Shown: positions 21,201 through 28,213 of the stretch, piece after piece
Position numbering within the stretch: position 1 is the first letter of the stretch
How the letters are laid out: each line of letters starts with the position of its first letter
Assembly (NCBI RefSeq): GCF_000423905.1
Contig: NZ_AUIW01000004.1
Coordinates: forward strand, 1 to 64,000
Reading direction: 5' to 3'
DNA from: Thermus antranikianii DSM 12462
Lineage (GTDB): Bacteria > Deinococcota > Deinococci > Deinococcales > Thermaceae
DNA length: 64,000 bases
Notes under the pieces: generated by a model
The model's input: the letters and a program-made list of their open reading frames with translations, nothing else
Told to the model about the DNA's origin: nothing
Databases searched by the model: none
Translations under genes and position numbers: made by a program

Positions 21201-23190
21201 TGGTCTCCCCCCGCGCCAAGAGGGCGAAGGTCTTGGGGTCGTCCAAAGGCAAGCGGTCGTAGTCCAACTCCACCCCCTTGGACTCCTTCACGATCTTCTT
21301 GGCCTCGTCCAGGAAGGTGAGGGTGCGCAGGCCCAGGAAGTCCATCTTCAAAAGCCCCAGGGCCTCCACCGCCCCCATGTCGTACTGGGTCACGGGCCGC
21401 CCCTCCTGGTCCCGCATGAGGGGCACCAAGTCCGTGAGGGGCTCGGCGGCGATCACCACCCCGGCGGCGTGCACAGAAGCATGGCGGTTTAGGCCCTCGA
21501 GGCGCATGGCCACCTCGATCACCTCCCGCACCCGGGGGTCTTTTTCCATCTCGGCCTTTAGCTCCGGCACCAGCTCTACGGCCTCGGCCAGGGGCTTGGG
21601 CTTGCCGAACTGCACGGGGATCAGCTTGGCTAGCTCCTCCGCCTTCTTGTGGGGGATGCCGTAGACCCGGGCCACATCCTTGAGGGCTGCCTTGGAGGCC
21701 AGGCTGCCAAGGGTGCCGATCTGGGCCACCTTGTCCTCCCCGTAGCGCCCGCGCACGTACTGGATCACCCGGTCCCGCTCCCGGTCGGAGAAGTCCGTGT
21801 CAATGTCGGGCATGGAAACCCGTTCGGGGTTCAGGAAGCGCTCAAAGAGGAGGCCGAAGCGCAAGGGGTCGATGTTGGTAATGCCCACGGCATAGGCCAC
21901 CAGGCTTCCGGCGGCGCTTCCCCGGCCTGGTCCCACGGAGATCCCGTTCCGCCTGGCCCAGTTGATGTAGTCCTGAACGATGAGGAAGTAGCCGGGAAAG
22001 CCCATCCGCTCGATCACGGAAAGCTCGTAGAGGGCCCGGTGCAAGATGGCCTCCGCCGTCCACTCCCTAACCCCCTCCAACGGGGGTAGCTTGGGCAGAA
22101 GGGCTTCCCAAGCTGCCCCTTCCACCTGGGCCAAGGCCTCCGCCAGGGCTTCCCCGTCCCCATGGGGCGGTATCTTCCCCAGAAGGCGGAAGACCTCCCG
22201 GTAAAACCCCTCGGTGATGCGGTCCGGATACCGGGAAAGGAGCCCCTTGAAGGTGAGCTCCCTAAGATACTGGGCCTCGGTCCTGCCCTCGGGAAGGGGA
22301 AAGCGGGGGATGCGGTAGACCATCTTGTCCCCAACAGGGAGGTCCACGTTGCACATACGGGCGATCTCTACCGTGTTGTCAAAGGGTTCGTCGCCCCACT
22401 CCTCCTCCGGGAGCATGGCCCGCATCTCCTCTGGGGTCTTCACGTAAAACTCGTCGCAAGGGAAACGCCAGCGTTCGGGGTCATCCAGGGTGGTCTTGGA
22501 CTGGATGGCGAGAAGCACCTCGTGGGCCCGGGCGTCCTCCCTTCTCACGTAGTGGCCGTCGTTGGTGGCCACCATCCCCAGGCCGTACTTCCGGGCAAAC
22601 TCCCTCAGGACCTGGTTAACCTTTCTCTGCTCGGGCAGGCCGTGGTTCTGGATCTCTATGAAAAAGCGGTCGCCAAAGATGGAGAGGTACTCGTTCAGCC
22701 GGGCCTCCGCCAGGTCCAAGCGGTCCTGCAGGATGAACTGAGGAATCTCCGCCCCCAGGCACCCCGAAAGGGCGATAAGACCCTCGGCATGCTCCCGGAG
22801 AATCTCCCGGTCAATACGGGGTTTTTCGTAAAAACCTTCCAGGTATGCCCGGGTCGCTAGGCGCACCAGGTTCTGGTAGCCCTTGAAGTCCTTGGCAAGA
22901 AGGGTGAGGTGGAAGTACCCCCCGTCCAGGCCCTTCCCCCTTTTGCGGTCAAAGCGGCTTTCCGCGGCCACGTAAGCCTCGTAGCCGATGATGGGCTTGA
23001 TCCCCATGGCGGTGGCCTTCTGGTAGAACTCCACCGCCCCGAAGAGGTTGCCATGGTCGGTCATGGCCAGGGCAGGGTCCTCGGGGGAAACCGTTTTCAC
23101 CCACTCAAGAAGGTCAGAAAGCTTTGCCGCCCCGTCCAGGAGGGAGAACTGGGTGTGCTGGTGCAGGTGGGCGAATTTAAGGCGGCCCAT
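18250..23190 (-). CDS. dnaE: DNA polymerase III alpha subunit containing an intein
   Basis: The 1646-residue precursor yields a 1221-residue polymerase after splicing, matching the Thermus length. The PHP domain (FAHLHQHTQFSLLDG, residues 7-21) comes first. The catalytic Asp pair is in PDIDTDFSDRERD near residue 463, and the third Asp in KMDFLGLRTL near 618. Finger, beta-clamp-binding and OB-fold regions follow the intein. It is the replicative C-family polymerase. The intein interrupts FNK-SHAAAYSLLSYQTAY in a highly conserved motif. The start is supported by TAGACT 7 bases before ATG. Confidence 0.97.
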   Translation of the reverse strand: MGRLKFAHLHQHTQFSLLDGAAKLSDLLEWVKTVSPEDPALAMTDHGNLFGAVEFYQKATAMGIKPIIGYEAYVAAESRFDRKRGKGLDGGYFHLTLLAKDFKGYQNLVRLATRAYLEGFYEKPRIDREILREHAEGLIALSGCLGAEIPQFILQDRLDLAEARLNEYLSIFGDRFFIEIQNHGLPEQRKVNQVLREFARKYGLGMVATNDGHYVRREDARAHEVLLAIQSKTTLDDPERWRFPCDEFYVKTPEEMRAMLPEEEWGDEPFDNTVEIARMCNVDLPVGDKMVYRIPRFPLPEGRTEAQYLRELTFKGLLSRYPDRITEGFYREVFRLLGKIPPHGDGEALAEALAQVEGAAWEALLPKLPPLEGVREWTAEAILHRALYELSVIERMGFPGYFLIVQDYINWARRNGISVGPGRGSAAGSLVAYAVGITNIDPLRFGLLFERFLNPERVSMPDIDTDFSDRERDRVIQYVRGRYGEDKVAQIGTLGSLASKAALKDVARVYGIPHKKAEELAKLIPVQFGKPKPLAEAVELVPELKAEMEKDPRVREVIEVAMRLEGLNRHASVHAAGVVIAAEPLTDLVPLMRDQEGRPVTQYDMGAVEALGLLKMDFLGLRTLTFLDEAKKIVKESKGVELDYDRLPLDDPKTFALLARGETKGVFQLESGGMTATVRGLKPRRLEDIIALVSLYRPGPMEHIPTYIRRHHGQEPVSYVEFPHAEKYLRPILEETYGIPVYQEQIMQIASQVAGYSLGEADLLRRAMGKKKVEEMQKHRERFVRGAKERGVPEEEANRLFDMLEAFANYGFNKCLPGRARVLDYRTGKLVPVEAIVRGEAKGVWVVSLDESSLRLVPRPVVAAFESGRAMVYRLRTATGRVLEATANHPLYTPEGWRELGALRPGDFVALPRYLPYQPSEDLRPHELDLLGFALSEGNLRHPSGFYLYTSSEEELAAMEEALSGFANTRTRVVWRRGVARIYVGRQDRKAPSEAETFLREMGLLGLSAKDKHLPERVFGLSQEGVARLLGRLWVGDGEVDAKGRLIHYATASEALARGVQHLLLRLGLQSRLVEKRFPYGGGRKGYVVYLLGGLEAARRFGELVGPYLLGKRKRDLEALLSSWKEVGRSTKDILPLAFLPLVRDALAQASGGRVGDSLEAHGLAQGLLRPSKGRLGLSRATLARLSALTGSLALLRLATAEIYWDRVEAIEPLWEEEVYDLTVEGTHTFLAEDVIVHNSHAAAYSLLSYQTAYVKAHYPVEFMAALLTVERHDSDKVAEYIRDARAMGIEVLPPDINRSGFDFKVVGEEILFGLSAVKNVGEGAAQAILAERERRGPFKSLGDFLKRLDEKVVNKRTLESLIKAGAFDAFGDRARLLASLDPLLRWAAESRERERSGMMGLFTEVEEPPLVEVPPLDEITRLRYEKEALGIYVSGHPVLRYPGLREVASCTLEELSDFIRGLPPRPRVLLAGMVEEVVRKPTRSGGMMARFTLSDETGALEVVVFGRAYEGVSPKLKEDTPLLVLAEVEREEGGLRVMAQAAWTYEEVAEAPKALEVEVDHALLDEAGVALLKSLLDEYPGTLPLYLRVQGPFGEAILSLRETRVGEEVLGALEAEGFRAYLIPDREAFLQGNGGGGPKEEVVPF
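19474..20748 (-). mobile_element. Intein in DnaE (425 residues, with LAGLIDADG-type endonuclease)
   Basis: It occupies DnaE residues 815-1239, from CLPGRARVLDYRTGKLV (Cys1) to the terminal HN, with Ser as +1 extein residue. Block B is ATANHPLYTPEGW and block F is VYDLTVEGTHTFLAEDV. Between them lie two dodecapeptide-like helices, LLGFALSEGNL (block C) and LLGRLWVGDGEV (block E), of a LAGLIDADG homing endonuclease. Splicing residues are intact, so autocatalytic excision should work. Block C has Glu where Asp is usual, so endonuclease activity is uncertain. Thermus DnaE inteins are known at conserved polymerase motifs; I cannot verify which allele this is. Confidence 0.95.
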
Positions 23191-23245
23191 AGGGTCCAGT
23201 CTAGCAAGCGTCTTGCCCTCCTTAGCTGGAGCCAGGCACCCTGGG

Positions 23246-23251
23246 TATACT
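23246..23251 (+). promoter_or_regulatory. -10 box of the vapBC-like pair
   Basis: TATACT lies 10 bases before the antitoxin ATG (23262), giving a transcript with almost no leader. The A+T-rich bases between them (tgattaatgtaatgatt) would suit autoregulation by the antitoxin, but no clean inverted repeat is visible. Confidence 0.45.
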
Positions 23252-23261
23252 GATTAATGTA

Positions 23262-23567
23262 ATGATTGAGGACATTGGCACCCCCATCAGCGCCACCGAA
23301 GCCCGGGTCCACTTTGGGGAGGTCCTCCAACGCGTAGCCCGGGGAGAAACCCTGGTGGTGGAACGGGGAGGAAGAGCCGTAGCGGTCATCCTGTCCCTGG
23401 AAGAATACGAGCGGCTCCGGAAAGCGCCTAAGCAACAAGAGATCCTCGATGCGCTTTGGAGGCTGGGCCAGGAGATCCGAAACCACCTACAAGGACCCAT
23501 CCCCTCCCCAGAGGAAGTCATACGGACCATGCGGGAGGAACGTAGCCTTGAAGTGGGCGGTTCTTGA
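23262..23567 (+). CDS. Phd/YefM-type antitoxin
   Basis: This 101-residue protein has the Phd/YefM fold signature: ISATEARVHFGEVLQRVARGE (about 10-30), followed by LVVERGGRAVAVILSLEEYERLR (about 31-53). The N-terminal half should bind DNA and autoregulate; the C-terminal helices (about 58-95) should neutralise the toxin. The toxin gene begins within its last 20 bases, the usual coupled arrangement. It lies between divergent dnaE and a folate gene, with no mobile-element signature nearby. Confidence 0.88.
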   Translation: MIEDIGTPISATEARVHFGEVLQRVARGETLVVERGGRAVAVILSLEEYERLRKAPKQQEILDALWRLGQEIRNHLQGPIPSPEEVIRTMREERSLEVGGS

Positions 23568-24009
23568 CGCAAGCTTCCTCATGCGAGTTCTTCTGGCAGG
23601 CATCCTGGGTGACAGGAGGGCCTATGAAGCTTTTCTTGGCTTGGGTCACAAGGAGGTGGTCGCCCCCACCCTCCTGCCTTACGAGGTGGCCAATGCCCTT
23701 CACCGCTACGTTCTGGGCGGGGTCTTGTCAGGGCCCCAAGCGGAAGCCTTTTTGCGAGGAGCCTTGGGCCTGAACATCCGCCTGATGGGGGACAAAGGCC
23801 TTCATCTAAGAGCCTTGGCCCTATCCCAAGCCCTGGGTTTAAAGGCCGTGTACGACGCCCATTACCTGGCCCTGGCGGAGAAGCTTCAGGCTGAATTCTG
23901 GACAGCGGACGGAAAGCTATCCCGGAAGGTTACGGAAGCTCAAGTTCAAGGCTTGCTGGAAGGCATCACCGTGCGCTATTTAGAACCCCATGACCCTGGG
24001 CCAACTTAG
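23548..24009 (+). CDS. PIN-domain toxin (VapC-like)
   Basis: This 153-residue PIN nuclease has the acidic residues expected at the active site: Asp in AVLDASFLM (about residue 7), Glu in LPYEVANALHR, Asp in VYDAHYLALAE and Asp in WTADGKL. VapC toxins cleave tRNA or rRNA. I chose TTG 23548 because GGGAGGA lies 8 bases upstream and it gives MKWAVLDAS, the standard PIN N-terminus; no ATG is available before the first Asp. It overlaps the antitoxin gene by 20 bases and the next gene by 20 bases. Confidence 0.87.
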   Translation: MKWAVLDASFLMRVLLAGILGDRRAYEAFLGLGHKEVVAPTLLPYEVANALHRYVLGGVLSGPQAEAFLRGALGLNIRLMGDKGLHLRALALSQALGLKAVYDAHYLALAEKLQAEFWTADGKLSRKVTEAQVQGLLEGITVRYLEPHDPGPT

Positions 24010-24550
24010 GGAAGAAATCTGGAACACCCTGGCCCGCTACGACCTGGCCCTCCACCCCACGCCTCCCCACGGCCACCACCCCAACTTCCTGGGGGCCAGG
24101 AAGGCAGCGGGGCTCCTCCTCCGCACCCCGGAGTTTCAAAGGGCCCGGCTCATCCTGGCAGGCATGGATGCGGTTCTGAAACCCTTGCGGGAGGAGGCCC
24201 TGAAGGCAGGAAAGGCCCTGATCCTCCCTCACCCCGACCGGCCAGGGGAGTTCGTGCTCCTCAAGGATCTGGACCCAAGGAGGCTCAAACGGGTGCGGGA
24301 GGCCTACCGCTATGGGGTGAAGGTAGACCTAAAGAACCAGCCCATAGACCTGGTCCTCATCGGGGCCGTGGCCGTGGACGAGGAAGGGGGATGGGTGGGG
24401 AAGGGCTATGGTTTTCCCCAGGCCTGGCTCGCCGTGGAGGCCCCCTTCGCCACCCTGGCCCACGCCCTCATGGTCTACCCCAAGCTTCCCGTGGAGCCGG
24501 AGCGCCGGGTGGACCTTATCGCCACCCCGACGCGGCTCATCCGGCCTTAA
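23990..24550 (+). CDS. 5-formyltetrahydrofolate cyclo-ligase family protein
   Basis: This 186-residue protein shows the family's basic N-terminal helix ([18 protein letters not shown]), [24 protein letters not shown] (glycine-rich ATP/folate loop, about 121-144), and a terminal [12 protein letters not shown] resembling the family's VDLIVTP end. Family members convert 5-formyl-THF to 5,10-methenyl-THF with ATP; some divergent members have other roles, and this one is divergent. Its start lies inside vapC, and its stop overlaps that of the convergent oxidoreductase beta gene by 4 bases. Confidence 0.72.
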   Translation: MTLGQLREEIWNTLARYDLALHPTPPHGHHPNFLGARKAAGLLLRTPEFQRARLILAGMDAVLKPLREEALKAGKALILPHPDRPGEFVLLKDLDPRRLKRVREAYRYGVKVDLKNQPIDLVLIGAVAVDEEGGWVGKGYGFPQAWLAVEAPFATLAHALMVYPKLPVEPERRVDLIATPTRLIRP

Positions 24551-25461
24551 AGGGCGAACTCCTTAAGGAGGCCCTCGAGGTCCAGGGGCTCCTGCTGCCC
24601 TAAGGCAGGGTAGACCTCAGGGTAGCGGGGAAGGTAGGCCTTAAGGCGCTCCTCAAAGGTGGGGACCTCCGCCCTCCAGAAGACCCCTATGGGGATCCGC
24701 TCCCCCCACTCCGCCGCCTTTTCCTGGAACTGAGCCATCTTGCGATCCAGCTCCTCCGGGGGCAGGCCTTCGGGAACATAAGGGTCATACCCCTCATCCT
24801 GGAGCTTATAGAGCCTGGGGGCGAACCACTCCTTGGTGTGCAGGTCGTTGTAGGTGGGGCAGGGCTGGAGGACATGCAGAAAAGCCAGGCCCTTATGGCT
24901 AAGGCCCTCCTTGATGAGCTCCTTCAGGCCCTTCACGTCGTAGGCGTAGCCCCGGGCGATCCAGGTGTAGCCCGAGGCAAAGGCCAGAAGCAGGGGGTTG
25001 ATGCGCCCCTGGGGGTTGGGCTTGGGAAGGCTTTTGGTCTTCTCCCCTAGGCCCAAGGTAGGCCCCGCCTGTCCCTTGGTGAGGCCGTAGACCTCGTTGT
25101 CGTAGAGGATGTAGAGCATGTCCACGTTGCGGCGGCCTGCAGCCACGAAGTGCCCGGCCCCGATCCCAAGGCCATCCCCATCCCCGCCCACCGCCACCAC
25201 GGTGAGGTGGGGGTTGGCCAGCTTGGCCCCTTGGGCCACAGGAAGAACGCGGCCGTGGAGGGTGTGGACCCCGTACACGTTCAGGTAGTGAGGGGTCTTG
25301 GCCGAGCAACCAATCCCCGAGAAGATCACCGTCTGGGAAGGATCCCGCTTCAGCTCAAAAAGGGCCATCTGCAACGCGGAGAGGATGCCGTAGTCCCCGC
25401 AACCCGGGCACCAGTCCGGTTGCTTTTCCGCCTTGTAATCGGCAAGCTTAAGTTCCAGCAT
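24547..25461 (-). CDS. 2-oxoacid:ferredoxin oxidoreductase, beta subunit
   Basis: This 304-residue TPP-binding subunit begins with [10 protein letters not shown] (about 17-26), has a further cluster cysteine in IGCSAKTP, and the TPP/Mg motif [13 protein letters not shown] followed by [11 protein letters not shown] near residue 120. With the fused alpha/gamma subunit upstream it oxidises 2-oxoacids such as 2-oxoglutarate or pyruvate to acyl-CoA and CO2, reducing ferredoxin. Substrate choice cannot be read from sequence. The reduced ferredoxin could feed the aldehyde oxidoreductase at 45692. There are 2 bases between the two genes. Confidence 0.93.
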   Translation of the reverse strand: MLELKLADYKAEKQPDWCPGCGDYGILSALQMALFELKRDPSQTVIFSGIGCSAKTPHYLNVYGVHTLHGRVLPVAQGAKLANPHLTVVAVGGDGDGLGIGAGHFVAAGRRNVDMLYILYDNEVYGLTKGQAGPTLGLGEKTKSLPKPNPQGRINPLLLAFASGYTWIARGYAYDVKGLKELIKEGLSHKGLAFLHVLQPCPTYNDLHTKEWFAPRLYKLQDEGYDPYVPEGLPPEELDRKMAQFQEKAAEWGERIPIGVFWRAEVPTFEERLKAYLPRYPEVYPALGQQEPLDLEGLLKEFAL

Positions 25462-25463
25462 GG

Positions 25464-27317
25464 TTAGACTCCTTTCCTGAGCACCAGGCGCTCCGGGGCC
25501 CTGCCCGCAAGCACCTGTTCCAAGGCCTGCACCGCCTCATCCAGGGTGATGGGACGGCCGTTGTATTTCACAATGCGGTGATCCACCCGCCTTAAGGTTT
25601 CCTGCTGCACCAGGTCCGCAAGCTGCCCCGAGTAGTTGTGTTCCACCGTGACCAGCTTTTTCCCCTCCAGGAGCGCGCCGATCTCGGGGAAGGGCCAAAG
25701 GAGCCTGAGGTGCAGGTAGCCCACCCCAGGCAAGCGGTCTAGGGCTTCCAAGAGGGTACCCTTCACCGTGCCCCAACCCAGGACCAGGACTTCGCCATCC
25801 CTGTAGAGGGTGTACTGGTCCTCGGGGGGAATCTCCTTGCGGGCGGCTTCCAGCTTGCGCATGCGCTTTTCCATCTGGTATTCCCTTAAGGCGACGTCCT
25901 CGGTGATGTGGCCCTCGAGGTCGTGCTCGTCCGAGGTCATCCAGTAAAAGCCCCCCGGGGTGCCAAGGGGGATAAAGGGGGAGATGCCGTCCTCCGAGGG
26001 AGCGTAGCGCTCATAGGGGCCAAACCCCTCTTTTCTGGGGGCAAGGCGCTTTTCCCCATCCAGGGAAAGCACCTTCAAGGCTTCCTTGGGAAGGCTTTGC
26101 GCCATGGAAGCCAGGAACTTGTCCAAAAGATGCACCACCACCGTCTGGTAGCGCCAGGCCCAGGCTAGGGCCTTCTGGGCATCCAGGAAGGCATCCTGAA
26201 TGTCCCCAGAAGCCAGGACGATCCTGGGGTACTCCCCGTGACCGCCCCGGATGGCGAACATCAAGTCGCCCTGCTCGGTGCGGGTGGGAAGGCCGGTGCT
26301 CGGGCCACCCCGCTGGTAGAGGGTCACCACCAAGGGTGCCTCGATCATGCCGGCAAAGCCCATGCCCTCGGCCATGAGGCTGAAGCCTGGGCCGCTGGTG
26401 GCGGTGGCCGCCCTGGCCCCGGCGAGGGCCGCTCCAATGGCCATGGTCACCGCGGCGATCTCATCTTCCGTCTGGACCACGGCCACGTCCGCCCCGGCAA
26501 AGGCGGTATGGGCCTCGAGGTAGGTGGACTCGTCCGTGGCCGGGCTTATGGGGTAGTAGGTCTGGAAGCGCAGCCCGCCAGCCAGCTTGCCCAAAGCGGC
26601 CGCCTGGGCCCCGGTGAGGTAGACCCGGCCCGGCTCGTACCCGTTTAGGTGAAGCTGGAAGGAAAGCCTGGGCACCTCCTCCCGGTACACCGCCTCGGCC
26701 ACCTTCTGGTTCAGCTCCAATACCTTGCCCTTAAACTGCAGGGCCAGGGCTTCCAGCAAGGGCTCCAGGGGGAAGCCCAGGAAGCGGAGGCTTGCAGCCA
26801 CAGCGATGGTGTTCAGGGTGCGCCGGGCTTGAAGGGAAGGGACACCCAGCTCCACCCCGATCCGGTCCGCCACCTCCTCAAAGGGGTAGGGCAGGGGCTG
26901 GACCCCCGACTCCACGTAGGCGGCAAGGAGATCCTTCAAGCTGGGGTCCAGCTTGCCAAAGCGCCCCGAAAGGGCCTCCGCCACCCGGTGGTCCAACATG
27001 GGAAGCTTGTGCACTGTAAGCTCCAGAACCCGGGGATCGTAAAGGAGCACCCCTCCAGACCGGACCTCGTCCAGGTGGCGGGCCAGGGTCTCCCCATCCA
27101 GGGCCACCAGCATGTCCACCTTCTCTCGGAAGGCCGCCACGGGTTTTCGCGAGAGGCGCACATCCAAGTAGGAGTGCCGCCCCATGATGTTGGAGTGGTA
27201 CTCCCGCTTGGTGGCCACCCACCAACCTCCCTTGGCCACCGCCCGGGCGAACAAGGTGGCCGCCGTCTCTATCCCGCCCCCTTGGGGGCCGCCCACGCGC
27301 CAGGTGAACTCTTCCAT
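25464..27317 (-). CDS. 2-oxoacid:ferredoxin oxidoreductase, fused gamma-alpha subunit
   Basis: This 617-residue protein has an N-terminal gamma domain ([19 protein letters not shown], residues 9-27) and from about residue 215 an alpha (pyrimidine-binding) domain with [43 protein letters not shown] and [17 protein letters not shown]. The fused arrangement is common in aerobic bacteria and archaea. It precedes the beta gene in a two-gene operon. AAGGAGGG lies 4 bases before ATG 27317, and TAGGGT about 20 bases further up may be the -10 box. Confidence 0.94.
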   Translation of the reverse strand: MEEFTWRVGGPQGGGIETAATLFARAVAKGGWWVATKREYHSNIMGRHSYLDVRLSRKPVAAFREKVDMLVALDGETLARHLDEVRSGGVLLYDPRVLELTVHKLPMLDHRVAEALSGRFGKLDPSLKDLLAAYVESGVQPLPYPFEEVADRIGVELGVPSLQARRTLNTIAVAASLRFLGFPLEPLLEALALQFKGKVLELNQKVAEAVYREEVPRLSFQLHLNGYEPGRVYLTGAQAAALGKLAGGLRFQTYYPISPATDESTYLEAHTAFAGADVAVVQTEDEIAAVTMAIGAALAGARAATATSGPGFSLMAEGMGFAGMIEAPLVVTLYQRGGPSTGLPTRTEQGDLMFAIRGGHGEYPRIVLASGDIQDAFLDAQKALAWAWRYQTVVVHLLDKFLASMAQSLPKEALKVLSLDGEKRLAPRKEGFGPYERYAPSEDGISPFIPLGTPGGFYWMTSDEHDLEGHITEDVALREYQMEKRMRKLEAARKEIPPEDQYTLYRDGEVLVLGWGTVKGTLLEALDRLPGVGYLHLRLLWPFPEIGALLEGKKLVTVEHNYSGQLADLVQQETLRRVDHRIVKYNGRPITLDEAVQALEQVLAGRAPERLVLRKGV

Positions 27318-27392
27318 AAGCCCTCCTTTGCTCTTTGATACCCTACTCCTTAAGGGTCCGGCTTGGCTAGGGGCATTTGCCCAAAGGGGGGT

Positions 27393-27854
27393 TCATTCCT
27401 CCTGGTCCGCCTGGTGAAGCCGCTTGCCCCAGAGGCTTTGCGGGCGGTGGTGCTCCAGTACCAAAGCCCGTACCTCGGGGTCCTGAATGCGCTCCGCAGC
27501 GTACAGGGGATGGTGGCGGCGCACCTGGAAGGCCCCAAAGATCCCCCTCCGCAAGGGGTAAGGGGACACAGGGAGGGCGTAAAGCCCGGTGAGGATGCGC
27601 TCCAAGGGACAGTAGGGCCTCAGGGCCTTTCCCGCATCGTGAAGAAGGGCAGCCCGGATGGCGAAGGCAGGGGCGTCAGGGTAGTGCTGCAAAAGCCGGC
27701 GGGCCACCCGCACCGCATGGGCCCGGTCCCTGGGATCCATGGAGAGGTAAAGGGTGCGCTCCTCCCCCTGCAAAAAGGCCAGGGCAAAGGCATCGTCCGG
27801 CTCCTCCCTTCGGGGAAAAAAGGCATGAAAGAGGCGCCTAAGCCTCCTCTGCAC
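27393..27854 (-). CDS. HD-domain phosphohydrolase-like protein
   Basis: This 153-residue protein carries the HD signature ALLHDAGKALRPY with a preceding His in RDRAHAVRVA and later HHPLYAAERI and LEHHRPQ, enough for a metal-dependent phosphohydrolase site. Substrate is unknown. GTG 27854 (VQRRLRRLFHAFFP) is preferred because GAGGG...GAAAG precedes it; a TTG at 27899 would extend it by 15 residues. It follows the CsoR-family gene on the same strand and may be co-transcribed with it. Confidence 0.7.
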   Translation of the reverse strand: MQRRLRRLFHAFFPRREEPDDAFALAFLQGEERTLYLSMDPRDRAHAVRVARRLLQHYPDAPAFAIRAALLHDAGKALRPYCPLERILTGLYALPVSPYPLRRGIFGAFQVRRHHPLYAAERIQDPEVRALVLEHHRPQSLWGKRLHQADQEE

Positions 27855-27903
27855 CTTTCCGAACCCTCGTCCGAAGCTCTGGTTCCTGCCACCCGCCAAG
27901 GGG

Positions 27904-28185
27904 CTAGATGAACTTCTTCAGCATGGTGGCGATCTCCTCGGGCTTTTTGGGGTCCACCTTGCCCTCGGAAACCTCGGCAGCGCAGATGTTGAGGAACTCC
28001 TCCAGGATCAAGGTGGCCGCCGCCTCCATGGCCTTCTTGGTGGCGGTCATCTGGGTGAGCACCTCGTCGCAGGGACGCCCCTCCGCCACCATCTTCTGCA
28101 AACCCCTCACCTGGCCTTCAATACGCCGCAGCCGCTTGAGGATGTTCTCCACGATCTCTTGCCCCAGCTCGGTGGTCTTGGTCAT
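27904..28185 (-). CDS. CsoR/RcnR-family transcriptional repressor with CstR-like ligands
   Basis: This 93-residue all-helical DNA-binding protein has the family core RLRRIEGQVRGLQKMVAEGRPCDEVL. The conserved ligand positions are Cys39 and Cys68, but the residue where copper-sensing CsoR has its His (25 after the first Cys) is Phe64. Two Cys 29 apart without that His is the arrangement described for the persulfide sensor CstR, so a sulfur-sensing role is as likely as copper sensing. It is served by its own TATAAT promoter within the 3' end of dnaX. The next gene encodes an HD protein. Confidence 0.85.
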   Translation of the reverse strand: MTKTTELGQEIVENILKRLRRIEGQVRGLQKMVAEGRPCDEVLTQMTATKKAMEAAATLILEEFLNICAAEVSEGKVDPKKPEEIATMLKKFI

Positions 28186-28191
28186 GGAGGC

Positions 28192-28213
28192 ATTATATAC
28201 CAGTACCCCCTAT
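28192..28213 (-). promoter_or_regulatory. Leaderless promoter and candidate operator of the CsoR-family gene
   Basis: On the minus strand TATAAT (28192-28197) is 6 bases from ATG 28185. Directly upstream and overlapping by one base is ATAGGGGGTACTGGTAT (28197-28213), a G-tract flanked by ATA/TAT, as in CsoR/CstR/RcnR operators. The element overlaps the dnaX stop codon. Autorepression is inferred. Confidence 0.5.
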
